A stretch of DNA of 8,198 bases, taken from DAOVRL01 sp964459805 (GTDB taxonomy: Bacteria; Planctomycetota; Phycisphaerae; Sedimentisphaerales; Anaerobacaceae). Below are positions 1 through 6,133 of the stretch, in pieces (position 1 is the first letter of the stretch; each line of letters starts with the position of its first letter). The translations under genes and the position numbers were made by a program. Below the pieces are notes generated by a model. That model saw only the letters and a list, made by a program, of their open reading frames with translations, was not told the DNA's origin and searched no databases. The DNA lies in assembly GCA_964459805.1 (NCBI GenBank), contig CAYWOD010000165.1, forward strand, positions 1-8,198, read 5' to 3'.

Positions 1-590
1 TCTGGTAGTCTGAAATGCGAAATGCTAATATCGAAATCCGAAACAATATCGAAATCGAAATGACCGAAATTCAAAATGTCGACTTGGTCGGGAGGGGTGT
101 TTTCGTTGTTGGTTTGTCTGTTCATAATTACTGGTGAGGTAATGGTTTATATTTATTCTGGGGAGTAAATCGGTGAGTTTGAGTATTCAGTATCAAGGAT
201 CCGCTATTAGTTCGATAGGCATTATACCCGGAAAAGAGTTGGATGTCAAGTGAATTTTTTTTAGACACGGAGAAGGCAGAGAAAAGGGTAGGTTTAGGCC
301 ACTGAGGTACTGGGACAGTAAGGGTCAGTTGCCCAAATTAACTAGCCGGCGTGGGGGGCATTTATCGGGGTTATGGTGTTGCTTTTCGTTTGATCAGGTC
401 CAGCCATTCCGGGTGGTTTTACCTTCACTGGGGGAGAATGGGCGGTAATATGGCGGTAGATGACGCAGCACTGAGTGAGCACCTGAGATCGGGAGTATGA
501 TATTGCCGGGAGTTTTTGTGACGGAAGTTCCGGAAAGAATGCACCGGACACCTTTAATTCTCCCCAAGTTGGTGCCCAATAAGCTGAAAA
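1..590. other. Intergenic region without a convincing gene
   Basis: This stretch lies beyond the stop codon of the minus-strand ankyrin/FG-GAP gene. It begins with AT-rich CGAAAT-type repeats (18-70). Around 255-290 there is a purine-rich stretch containing GACACGGAGAAGGCAGAGAA, which resembles the 'cacggag...cagag' dispersed intergenic sequences known from many environmental genomes; that resemblance is from memory. On the minus strand, 342-579 has two short overlapping open frames, and a third frame at 371-418 reads NHPEWLDLIKRKATP followed by a stop. The frames read like a frameshifted coding remnant, but I recognise no family. I see no clear terminator for the upstream gene. Confidence 0.5.
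18..70. repeat. Short CGAAAT tandem-like repeat cluster
   Basis: The hexamer CGAAAT occurs at 18-23, 32-37, 50-55, 56-61 and 65-70, and the variant CGAAAC at 39-44, so six near-identical units fall within 53 bases. Spacing is irregular. Low-complexity CGAAAT/TCGAAA tracts of this kind are a common intergenic feature in some Planctomycetota and other environmental genomes (recollection, not a search). No function is apparent. The cluster may extend past the left edge of the window. Confidence 0.6.
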
Positions 591-2573
591 CTATTTGGGT
601 AGGGGTAGCAGTGTGTGCTTATCAGTCGTAGCGTCGAAGGGTCCATAAAACAGACGGGCTCTCCCAATCCAATGATTAGCTCCCGGTTCTGCTATCAGGG
701 CGTCAGTATACCCGTCGTTATTCACATCACCTACAGCGACATGAAAGCCGAAGAAGTCTTCCGTACAACCCTCACCCGCAAAGATGTGATCACAATTGGT
801 GTCTATTGAGCTTTTAGTGTTTCCGTAGAACAGGTAGGCACGGCCGTGCTTATATGGGGGACCAGGATATTGCCAACCGCCCACAAGGATATCTCCATAC
901 GAGTCGCCATTGAAGTCACCACATTCAAGATATGCCCCCATGGAACTTATGTCTTGTCTCTCAAGAATTACGCCAGGTTCACTGCCATCGAAGTGCTCGG
1001 CACCCCAGTATATGTAGACCCGGCCGCGGTAATTAGCCGCATAGCGGCCTGCCATAATCACGTCGTCATACCCATCATTGTCAATATCGAATATATCAAC
1101 CGCTGAGCCCAAATTGTTTCTCCGAGCTTCGCCTGTGAAGAGCCAGTCGCATTCAGTATCCATCTTCTCCTTCGTGTTTCCAAAATAGAGATACGCCTGC
1201 CCTTGTTGATTGTTACCTCCTGCTCGTGCTCCAATGACGATGTCATTGTATCCGTCACCATTCACGTCTCCACCCATGGCCATTCTGTGGCCAAAATAGT
1301 TGCCCGTGTTCTTTCCCTCGAAAACCACTTCTGTGCTTGTGTTCATAGGATTGCCGCCCCAGAAGAGATAGGCACGTTCCCGATATGGCTCACCGATGAG
1401 AATGTCACAGTAACCGTCATGGTCTACGTCTGCTGCTGCTACTACTTTACCGAATCGACCTCTCTTGCCGCCTTCTGGACTGAAAATCACATCCGGCACA
1501 TTGTCCATACTTGGGCCTCCGTGATAGACATAGGCCTGACCATCAGTATCTCCCCGTGATGGTGTTCCCGGTGCTCCTATTATCACATCATCAAAACCGT
1601 CACCGTTCACGTCTCCAAAAGTACCGGACTGATTAGAGAACGCTACGTTAGCTTCCTCGCCTGTGAAGACCACATCGGGACGAGTGTCCATATCCCGGCC
1701 ACCTAAGTACAGATGGGCCCGGCCACGAAAGTCCTGCCAACCTATACTACCTATCAGTACCTCAGCAAAGCCATCACCGTTGACATCACCACCTATGCAA
1801 ACACGATTACCAAACATAGCTCTCAGCATAGTCTCTGTTTCAAAAACGATGTCAGCTACATTGTGCATTCCATTCTGGGCCCCCACACGATCTTCTGGCT
1901 CAGTCTGTCTTGATGAAGTTTGGCCATCTTGGAGCTTTGCCTGGGATAGAGCAGCCCGCTTGTCCTGTTCAGTCGCAACTGCTCCAGCATCCAACAAAAG
2001 TAATGCTGTAATCGGCTGTTTGAAACGTAGCCCGACTTGAATCGGCGTCTGACTAGAGCTATTCTTTATGTCAACATCTGCACCGTGGCCAATCAGATAG
2101 GCCGCCACATATGCGTAGTCCGCTTGGGCGGCAAGGTGCAAAAGCGTATTGGAATGTCCTATGGCATTTGCATTGATGCCTTGGTCGAGAAGCCGTTTGA
2201 CTCTTCCAAGCTCTCTATGCTCAAACGTCCTGGGCCGCACGCCCGTGGCCGTCAAGAGTTCTACTATGTTCTTGTGTTTGCCAGCGACAGCATAGTGAAG
2301 CGGTAGGCGACCACTTTCGTCCCTGGCATTCACGTCTGCTCCATTGGCAAGATTTGTCTTCACCTGTTGGACATCACCGGCCTTAACCGCAGCAAAAAGC
2401 AGTTGTGTCGGTTCATCCGCAACTTCAGATTGTCCGATCTTCTGCTTCTCCGGTGTCAACGGCGATTCGGGATTCACCTTGTCTTGTGCCTGAGAGATTA
2501 CGACGGTTCCCAGCAGCAAGGCTGCCGCGAGGATGACTCTTTTCATCTGCTTTATATTTTCCACTTGGTTCAT
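591..2573 (-). CDS. Exported ankyrin-repeat / seven-blade FG-GAP (integrin alpha-like) propeller protein
   Basis: This 660-residue protein is probably secreted or surface-attached and serves for binding rather than catalysis. Residues 10-30 form a signal peptide: Lys-Arg, a hydrophobic core, then an SQAQ cleavage region. Residues about 55-200 hold roughly five ankyrin units (cues NGADVNARD, PLHYA, LLHLAAQ, GADVDIKN). The unit after residue 117 seems to lack its first helix. After a polar linker (200-235), seven FG-GAP calcium-loop motifs begin at residues 263, 321, 382, 436, 496, 553 and 616 (type DVNGDGFDDVIIG). Each is followed by a strand of the type GRAYLFYG, which predicts a complete seven-blade beta-propeller. 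Loop six is weaker (DFNGDSYGD). An alternative start at the second ATG (2546) gives 651 residues and a more typical signal peptide; neither start has a strong ribosome-binding site. The gene lies 129 bases downstream of the fucosidase on the same strand and could be cotranscribed with it. Its G+C is visibly lower than its neighbours'. Function and ligand are unknown. Confidence 0.9.
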   Translation of the reverse strand: MNQVENIKQMKRVILAAALLLGTVVISQAQDKVNPESPLTPEKQKIGQSEVADEPTQLLFAAVKAGDVQQVKTNLANGADVNARDESGRLPLHYAVAGKHKNIVELLTATGVRPRTFEHRELGRVKRLLDQGINANAIGHSNTLLHLAAQADYAYVAAYLIGHGADVDIKNSSSQTPIQVGLRFKQPITALLLLDAGAVATEQDKRAALSQAKLQDGQTSSRQTEPEDRVGAQNGMHNVADIVFETETMLRAMFGNRVCIGGDVNGDGFAEVLIGSIGWQDFRGRAHLYLGGRDMDTRPDVVFTGEEANVAFSNQSGTFGDVNGDGFDDVIIGAPGTPSRGDTDGQAYVYHGGPSMDNVPDVIFSPEGGKRGRFGKVVAAADVDHDGYCDILIGEPYRERAYLFWGGNPMNTSTEVVFEGKNTGNYFGHRMAMGGDVNGDGYNDIVIGARAGGNNQQGQAYLYFGNTKEKMDTECDWLFTGEARRNNLGSAVDIFDIDNDGYDDVIMAGRYAANYRGRVYIYWGAEHFDGSEPGVILERQDISSMGAYLECGDFNGDSYGDILVGGWQYPGPPYKHGRAYLFYGNTKSSIDTNCDHIFAGEGCTEDFFGFHVAVGDVNNDGYTDALIAEPGANHWIGRARLFYGPFDATTDKHTLLPLPK

Positions 2574-2702
2574 ATTTTTCTGGGTGTGACCTGCCAGCGA
2601 ACGAGATTGCCCCAGCCCTGTCTCCCTAGATCACATTGCAGAACTCGATACATTCAAACTGACGCTGCCATAGGATTAGATTGCCTCAGGGTGATTATAG
2701 CC

Positions 2703-4454
2703 TTATTTTTTCGGTTCGGTCTTGGGCGGAAACAACGAGAACTCCCAGATGGTCGGGCCGTCGGTGGCTTCTGTGACATTCAATCGTACCCGCTGTGTCG
2801 TGACGGGATCAAAGGATACGTCGAGGGTAGCCCCAAGGTTCTCGCCCTGGTAACAGGCCTTCCATTGACCGTCCTGCCAGTATTCGATGACGTATTCTCG
2901 GCAGCGTTGCAGTTCCGGATAGGCCTGATCGACACCCGCGCGGCCGATGATGGTCGGCCTGCCGAGGTCCACCTCCAGCCAAGCGGACTTGATTCCGGAA
3001 TCGCTGGCCCAGCGCGTCTCCAGGTTGCCGTCCACGGCCTTGTCCGCGCCGTACTGCGCATTTCCCTGGTACACGTTGGAGGCTGCGGCCTTGCCACCGG
3101 TCGTCAGCGACGGATTGGTCGCAGTCACGTCCACGGGCGCGATATCGCAGGCCGGGCGGTCCAGTTCCAGAGCAACGATCGTGTCGATGGCGCGGCGGTC
3201 GCCACCCGGCATGGACACCTCGATGGCATCGTCGCTTTGCCTGACAGTGACCCGGCCGCCGGTGATCGCGACACTGCGAACGACCTTGGCCGGGATGGTC
3301 GGCAGGGTCAGCCCGTCCTGCGGCCATCGCCGGATGTGCAGGTAAATGGTCCGATCCTTGCGCGTGGAAACACCGAAGCGCCCGGGCTTGAACGGCCCGC
3401 CGCGTGTGCCGTAGATGCTGTCGCCGTATTTGGCCAGCCAGGCACCCATGTCCCGCAATAGGTCGGCCTGTTCCGGAGCGATCTCACCGGTGGGCGTGGG
3501 ACCGACGTTCAGCAACAGGTTCCCGTCGCCGCCGGCACAACTGATCAGCATGTTCAGGCATGTCTCCAGTGGTTTGACCCCATCCTGCGGGCCGCCCCAG
3601 GACCACTGGCTGCGCCGCGAGACCGTCATGCACGATTCCCAGGGTGTTTGATCGTCATAGGCGCCCACGATCTGCTCCGGTGTGGTGTAGTCGGCAAACG
3701 GCGAGAGGATCTCGCGATTGTTGTGGCCGACGTCGAGATCGAGCCGGTTGGTCAGAAGAATGCGCGGCTGCAGTTTCTTGACGAGCGCATAGGTATTAGC
3801 CTGGTCATACATCGCCTCGCGTCCGTCGTAGTCGAACCACAGCAGATCGATGGGGCCGTAGTGGGTCAACAGTTCGCGGATCTCGCCTTGCATCCGCTGC
3901 AAGAACGCCGCATTTCGCTCCGTGCGAAAATCCGGGTCGCGCCAGTCCATCGGCGAAAAATACCAGCCGATGCGCATGTCGGCCTTGCGTGCGGCCCGCA
4001 CCAGCTCTGCGCACACGTCGCGCCGGAACGGTGTATGCATGATGTTGTAGTCATCGACCTTGGAATCCCAGAGCAGAAAGCCGTCGCAGTGCTTGGCCGT
4101 CAACACCATGTACTTCATCCCAGCCGCACGCGCCAGCGCGACCCAGGCCTTGGCGTCGAATTGTGTCGGATTGAACTGCCGGTACAGGTTGTCGTAGACC
4201 TCAACGGGAATAGGGCCCTTGTTCGGACATTTCGGATTCGAATTGGCGCGGGACCAACTGATCTCGGTTTCCTTGAGGCTCACCGGACCCCAGTGAATGA
4301 ACATCCCGAACCGCGCCTCGCGCCACCACGCCATGCGCGACTCGCGCTGCGCCTCGGTTTCGTTAATCTGCGGCATTTGCGACAAATCCGCCGCGCGCGT
4401 CGAAGCGCCTACGAGGGCCAACGCCAGCACCAGCCAACAGGGTAACGTCTTCAT
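2703..4454 (-). CDS. Secreted alpha-L-fucosidase (GH29) with C-terminal F5/8 type C domain
   Basis: Predicted to hydrolyse alpha-L-fucosyl bonds by the retaining GH29 mechanism, in the periplasm or outside the cell. The chosen ATG at 4454 gives 583 residues beginning MKTLPCWLVLALALVGAS, a clear signal peptide, with AAAGGG six bases upstream. Longer in-frame starts (to 4532) would bury the signal peptide and overlap the promoter. The catalytic barrel spans about 30-345, with the HWGP motif at 54-57, TAKHCDGF at 119-126 and LLWFD at 204-208. Asp208 is the expected nucleophile by position in the WFD motif. Many GH29 enzymes have His-His in the KHHDGF motif; here the second is Cys123. I could not place the acid/base residue confidently. 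A beta-sandwich follows (about 347-435), then a discoidin/CBM32-like domain (about 455-577; AVDGNLETRWAS, WLEVDLGR) that probably binds glycan. No membrane anchor is seen. The GH28 gene in the same window suggests a fucosylated pectin-like or other complex polymer as substrate. Confidence 0.93.
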   Translation of the reverse strand: MKTLPCWLVLALALVGASTRAADLSQMPQINETEAQRESRMAWWREARFGMFIHWGPVSLKETEISWSRANSNPKCPNKGPIPVEVYDNLYRQFNPTQFDAKAWVALARAAGMKYMVLTAKHCDGFLLWDSKVDDYNIMHTPFRRDVCAELVRAARKADMRIGWYFSPMDWRDPDFRTERNAAFLQRMQGEIRELLTHYGPIDLLWFDYDGREAMYDQANTYALVKKLQPRILLTNRLDLDVGHNNREILSPFADYTTPEQIVGAYDDQTPWESCMTVSRRSQWSWGGPQDGVKPLETCLNMLISCAGGDGNLLLNVGPTPTGEIAPEQADLLRDMGAWLAKYGDSIYGTRGGPFKPGRFGVSTRKDRTIYLHIRRWPQDGLTLPTIPAKVVRSVAITGGRVTVRQSDDAIEVSMPGGDRRAIDTIVALELDRPACDIAPVDVTATNPSLTTGGKAAASNVYQGNAQYGADKAVDGNLETRWASDSGIKSAWLEVDLGRPTIIGRAGVDQAYPELQRCREYVIEYWQDGQWKACYQGENLGATLDVSFDPVTTQRVRLNVTEATDGPTIWEFSLFPPKTEPKK

Positions 4455-4460
4455 ACAAAG

Positions 4461-4466
4461 CCCTTT
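4461..4466 (-). promoter_or_regulatory. Ribosome-binding site of the fucosidase
   Basis: Read on the minus strand, AAAGGG ends six bases before the ATG at 4454. No comparable purine-rich site precedes the longer in-frame ATG codons at 4469 or 4532. With the signal peptide this fixes the start at 4454. Confidence 0.55.
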
Positions 4467-4515
4467 CATCTGGGATTTGCCATCTAACGTCAGAATCGGT
4501 GCTCCTGTACACCAC

Positions 4516-4535
4516 ATTGTCAATAATACCACAAT
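4516..4535. promoter_or_regulatory. Possible operator overlapping the fucosidase -10 box
   Basis: The inverted repeat ATTGT-N10-ACAAT (4516-4520 and 4531-4535) straddles the predicted -10 hexamer and begins at the predicted transcription start. A dimeric repressor bound here would block initiation, which would suit substrate-controlled expression of a glycoside hydrolase. The arms are only five bases, so chance is a real alternative. No regulator gene is in the window. Confidence 0.25.
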
Positions 4536-4552
4536 AGGGGGCTCTATTTCAA
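4523..4552 (-). promoter_or_regulatory. Sigma-70-type promoter of the fucosidase gene
   Basis: On the minus strand TTGAAA (4552-4547) is followed after 18 bases by TATTAT (4528-4523). Both hexamers match the -35 and -10 consensus at five of six positions. Initiation about seven bases downstream (near 4516) would give a 5' leader of about 62 bases to the ATG at 4454. It is the best promoter match noted upstream of either minus-strand gene, so it may also drive the ankyrin/FG-GAP gene. Confidence 0.55.
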
Positions 4553-4618
4553 CCTGATATTTCCCTATGTGTTAATCCTTTCTTGATATTGGTATAGTTC
4601 TTTGCCATAAGATTAGTA

Positions 4619-4656
4619 CTTGCCTTGCAGCCGCTGTGCAGCGGCTGCAAGGCAAG
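4619..4656. repeat. Perfect 38-bp palindrome (18-bp arms)
   Basis: The arm CTTGCCTTGCAGCCGCTG (4619-4636) is followed by TG and its exact reverse complement (4639-4656). The centre closes as a very stable GC-rich hairpin, and flanking DNA on the left is AT-rich. No T-run follows on either strand, so it is not a standard intrinsic terminator. It lies between the fucosidase promoter and the ISL3 remnant. Candidates are a REP-like dispersed palindrome, a cruciform-forming or protein-binding site, or a factor-assisted transcription barrier that shields the fucosidase promoter from read-through. Confidence 0.85.
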
Positions 4657-4741
4657 CGGACCGGGATGCGGCAGAGCCTGACATTTCCTGCCCATTTAAA
4701 CGCTTACAGAACATAATTCAGTCCTTCCGACATCAATAATC

Positions 4742-4765
4742 GGCTCTCTGAAATAATTTGTGGGT
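4742..4765 (+). repeat. Left terminal inverted repeat of the ISL3 remnant
   Basis: It starts GGCTCTCTG and ends TTTGTGGGT. The reverse complement of 4987-5011 shares the first four bases (GGCT) and the last nine; a one-base gap falls in the central A-run. Confidence 0.65.
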
Positions 4766-4773
4766 AAAAATAG

Positions 4774-5004
4774 AAGGAATCGCCTTCGGCGAAGCTGTTT
4801 AATCTTTTCAAACACCCCCCCAACCGAAGCCAGATTCGGGCTAAGAAAGAGTTCTCAAGTGGTATCGTAGAGGGCTTAAATGCCAAAGCTAAACTGACTA
4901 CCAGAAAAGCCTATGGCTTCAAGAGCTTCAAAACGCTTGAATTGGCCTTATATCATAATCTCGGGGCATTGCCCCAGCCTATTGAGACCCACAAATTTTT
5001 TTGA
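4774..5004 (+). pseudogene. C-terminal fragment of an ISL3-family transposase
   Basis: The frame opens after a TAG at 4771-4773 with no plausible start codon and ends at TGA 5002-5004. The recognisable part, from about 4834, reads AKKEFSSGIVEGLN, then KLTTRKAYGF, LELALYHNLG and finally PIETHKFF. This is the signature end of the ISL3 DDE transposase; the Glu of IVEGLN (4870-4872) corresponds to the last acidic residue of the catalytic triad. The roughly 20 codons before it, including a run of seven C, do not match the family as I know it. They probably derive from the deletion junction or a frameshift. The first two catalytic Asp residues are absent, so the product would be inactive. Confidence 0.85.
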
Positions 5005-5011
5005 AGAAGCC
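4987..5011 (-). repeat. Right terminal inverted repeat of the ISL3 remnant
   Basis: Read inward on the minus strand it starts GGCTTCTTC and ends TTTGTGGGT, mirroring the left end. It contains the transposase stop codon, a compact arrangement that fits an IS end. Confidence 0.65.
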
Positions 5012-5135
5012 ATTTTAGTATTGTGTGGGGATCGAAGACGATGTTGGTTATATTGAAGTGCACGGCGTGGTCGGCGCCGAGCTTTGTGGCCAGGTCGATG
5101 AGGTACTCTGCATCTTTTTTCGGGTTCTTTTGCAT
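5012..5135 (-). pseudogene. Truncated gene start, DUF2284-like (predicted metal-binding protein)
   Basis: Forty-one codons from ATG at 5135 begin MQKNPKKDAEYLIDLATKLG and run to NIVFDPHTILK at the edge of the ISL3 remnant; beyond that the frame enters the element (Trp, Leu, Leu...). The pattern of an amphipathic helix, LGAD, then IVFDPHTILK resembles the N-terminus of DUF2284/COG5423 proteins as I remember them, where a metal-binding Cys follows 'LK'. Here the first base of codon 42 is T and the IS contributes GG, consistent with a Cys codon split by the insertion. No continuation is visible on the far side (below 4742), so the rest was deleted. A good promoter (5147-5175) remains. The family name is moderate-confidence recall; the truncation is clear. 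Confidence 0.5.
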
Positions 5136-5146
5136 AATGTGCCGGC

Positions 5147-5175
5147 ATTATAACGGAACGGTGTGGTAAAGACAA
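5147..5175 (-). promoter_or_regulatory. Sigma-70-type promoter of the truncated gene
   Basis: On the minus strand TTGTCT (5175-5170), a 17-base spacer and a perfect TATAAT (5152-5147). Predicted initiation near 5140 leaves only about five bases before the ATG at 5135, hence an almost leaderless message and no room for a ribosome-binding site. If active today it would transcribe into the ISL3 remnant, antisense to its transposase fragment. Confidence 0.5.
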
Positions 5176-5200
5176 CATGCTGAAAAAGCGGGATGTGGTC

Positions 5201-5231
5201 TTGTCAGGGGGTGGGGTTTGTGGTTTATTAT
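5201..5231 (+). promoter_or_regulatory. Possible promoter of the SDR gene
   Basis: TTGTCA (5201-5206) is followed after 19 bases by TATTAT (5226-5231). The spacer is long; a weaker TTTATT at 5224-5229 would give 17. With TATTAT, initiation falls at about 5238, the A of the chosen ATG, so the transcript would be leaderless. This agrees with the lack of a Shine-Dalgarno sequence there. Confidence 0.4.
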
Positions 5232-5237
5232 GCGGGT

Positions 5238-6011
5238 ATGGAAAATGATCGATTTGATTTGGCGCGAAGAAGGGCGTTGGTGACGGGGGGCGGCAGGGGC
5301 ATCGGTTTTGCGATAGCAAAGGGGCTGGCCGAGCAGGGGGCGGACGTAGCGATAGTTGCTCGGACGGCCGAGCAACTTGAGACGGCGTGTGAGAAGATCG
5401 AGGCGGATACGTCTCGCAAGGCGTGCAGCTTTTCGTTTGACCTTGCGGATATAGAGGGGATAGAAGGGCTTTTCGCGGATGTGGTTAAGAAGGTCGCGGG
5501 TGTTGATATTCTTGTCAATTGTGCGGGGACGACGGCGCGGGGGGCGTCCGAAGATATCGAGATGGCGGATTGGGAACACGTCCAGAATGTGAATTTGAAA
5601 TCCGTACTTGTTTTGTCGCAGATGTTCTGCCGGCATCGCAAGGCGGCCGGGGGAGGGGGCAGGATCATTAATATTGGGTCGCTGATGTGTAGCGGGGCCC
5701 GGCCGACGACCGCAGCGTACGCCGCGAGCAAGGGCGGGCTACTTGCACTGACCAGGACGTTGGCGGTGGAGTGGGCGAAGTATGGTATTACCGTCAACGC
5801 AATCGGGCCGGGCTACATCGCGACGGACCTTACGGCGCCGCTGCAGGCCGATAAAGAGTTCAATAAGTGGGTGCTTTCAAAGACTCCTCTTGGGCGGTGG
5901 GGTCGGCCCGAGGACCTTGCGGGCACGGCGGTCCTGCTTGCATCAAAGGCCGGCGAGTTTATTACCGGGCAAATCGTGTACGTTGACGGCGGGTGGCTTG
6001 CGCTGCTCTGA
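5238..6011 (+). CDS. SDR-family oxidoreductase, gluconate 5-dehydrogenase / KduD-like
   Basis: A cytoplasmic NAD(P)-dependent short-chain dehydrogenase of 257 residues, a normal length for the classical SDR group. Visible motifs are the dinucleotide-binding TGGGRGIG (16-23), NCAG (94-97, usually NNAG), the structural Asn119, and the catalytic Ser148, Tyr161 and Lys165 (YAASK), then IGPGYIATDLTAPL (189-202) and the C-terminal GRWGRPEDLAG...YVDGGW. The PGYIAT...TAPL and RWG-PEDLAG combination best resembles gluconate 5-dehydrogenases and 2-keto-3-deoxygluconate dehydrogenases (KduD), so the likely role is interconversion of a hexonate or keto-sugar acid. This is inferred from remembered similarity; the substrate is not proven. 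ATG 5238 was chosen because residue 1 then sits about 15 residues before the Rossmann motif; an upstream ATG at 5193 would add 15 atypical residues. It is followed 132 bases later by a secreted GH28 enzyme, which fits uronate catabolism. Confidence 0.9.
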   Translation: MENDRFDLARRRALVTGGGRGIGFAIAKGLAEQGADVAIVARTAEQLETACEKIEADTSRKACSFSFDLADIEGIEGLFADVVKKVAGVDILVNCAGTTARGASEDIEMADWEHVQNVNLKSVLVLSQMFCRHRKAAGGGGRIINIGSLMCSGARPTTAAYAASKGGLLALTRTLAVEWAKYGITVNAIGPGYIATDLTAPLQADKEFNKWVLSKTPLGRWGRPEDLAGTAVLLASKAGEFITGQIVYVDGGWLALL

Positions 6012-6128
6012 GAGGCGGACTGGGCTTGTTGGTCGCGCCGCAAGTGGCGAGTCCCACGTGCTGCGACAGTGTGGGTGGGTGAAGGTCCCTCTGTCTTGAT
6101 CTGGGCGATATAAAGTCTTCGACTTGAA

Positions 6129-6133
6129 AGGAG
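6129..6133 (+). promoter_or_regulatory. Shine-Dalgarno site of the GH28 gene
   Basis: AGGAG lies ten bases before the GTG at 6144, which supports that non-ATG start. A short hairpin, AAGTC-TTC-GACTT (6113-6125), sits immediately upstream. Confidence 0.65.

Larger units (their letters stand above)
4742..5011 (+). mobile_element. Internally deleted ISL3-family insertion sequence remnant
   Basis: This 270-bp element is bounded by imperfect terminal inverted repeats, 4742-4765 and 4987-5011. They match at about 19 of 25 aligned positions, with the inner nine bases TTTGTGGGT identical. The left end begins GGCTCT, as is usual for ISL3 elements. The only coding content is the C-terminal part of an ISL3 transposase reading right, and its stop codon lies inside the right repeat. 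Full ISL3 elements are well over 1 kb, so most of the transposase is deleted. The eight bases outside each end (caataatc, attttagt) do not match, so no target duplication is preserved. It could still be mobilised by a full copy elsewhere if the ends remain functional. Confidence 0.75.

Noticed and set aside
2574..2702. A separate promoter for the ankyrin/FG-GAP gene (TATAAT on the minus strand just after the fucosidase stop)
   Set aside because: The -10-like hexamer has no acceptable -35 at 16-19 bases, and it lies over 100 bases from the start codon; left as unproven.
2367..3461. Long plus-strand open frame (364 codons) opposite the fucosidase and ankyrin/FG-GAP gene start
   Set aside because: It is antisense to two genes with clear domains, spans their intergenic gap, and its translation has no recognisable motif; high G+C explains the lack of stops.
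3648..4445. Plus-strand open frame (265 codons) opposite the fucosidase catalytic domain
   Set aside because: It is a codon-phase mirror of the GH29 coding frame, with no family features and no ribosome-binding site.
4704..4886. Minus-strand 60-codon frame between the palindrome and the transposase remnant
   Set aside because: It is antisense to the ISL3 remnant and extends across its left end; no independent coding evidence.
4953..5135. A complete 60-residue small protein on the minus strand
   Set aside because: Only the first 41 residues are outside the ISL3 remnant; the last 19 are the reverse translation of the IS end and transposase tail, so it is a truncated gene rather than a native small protein.
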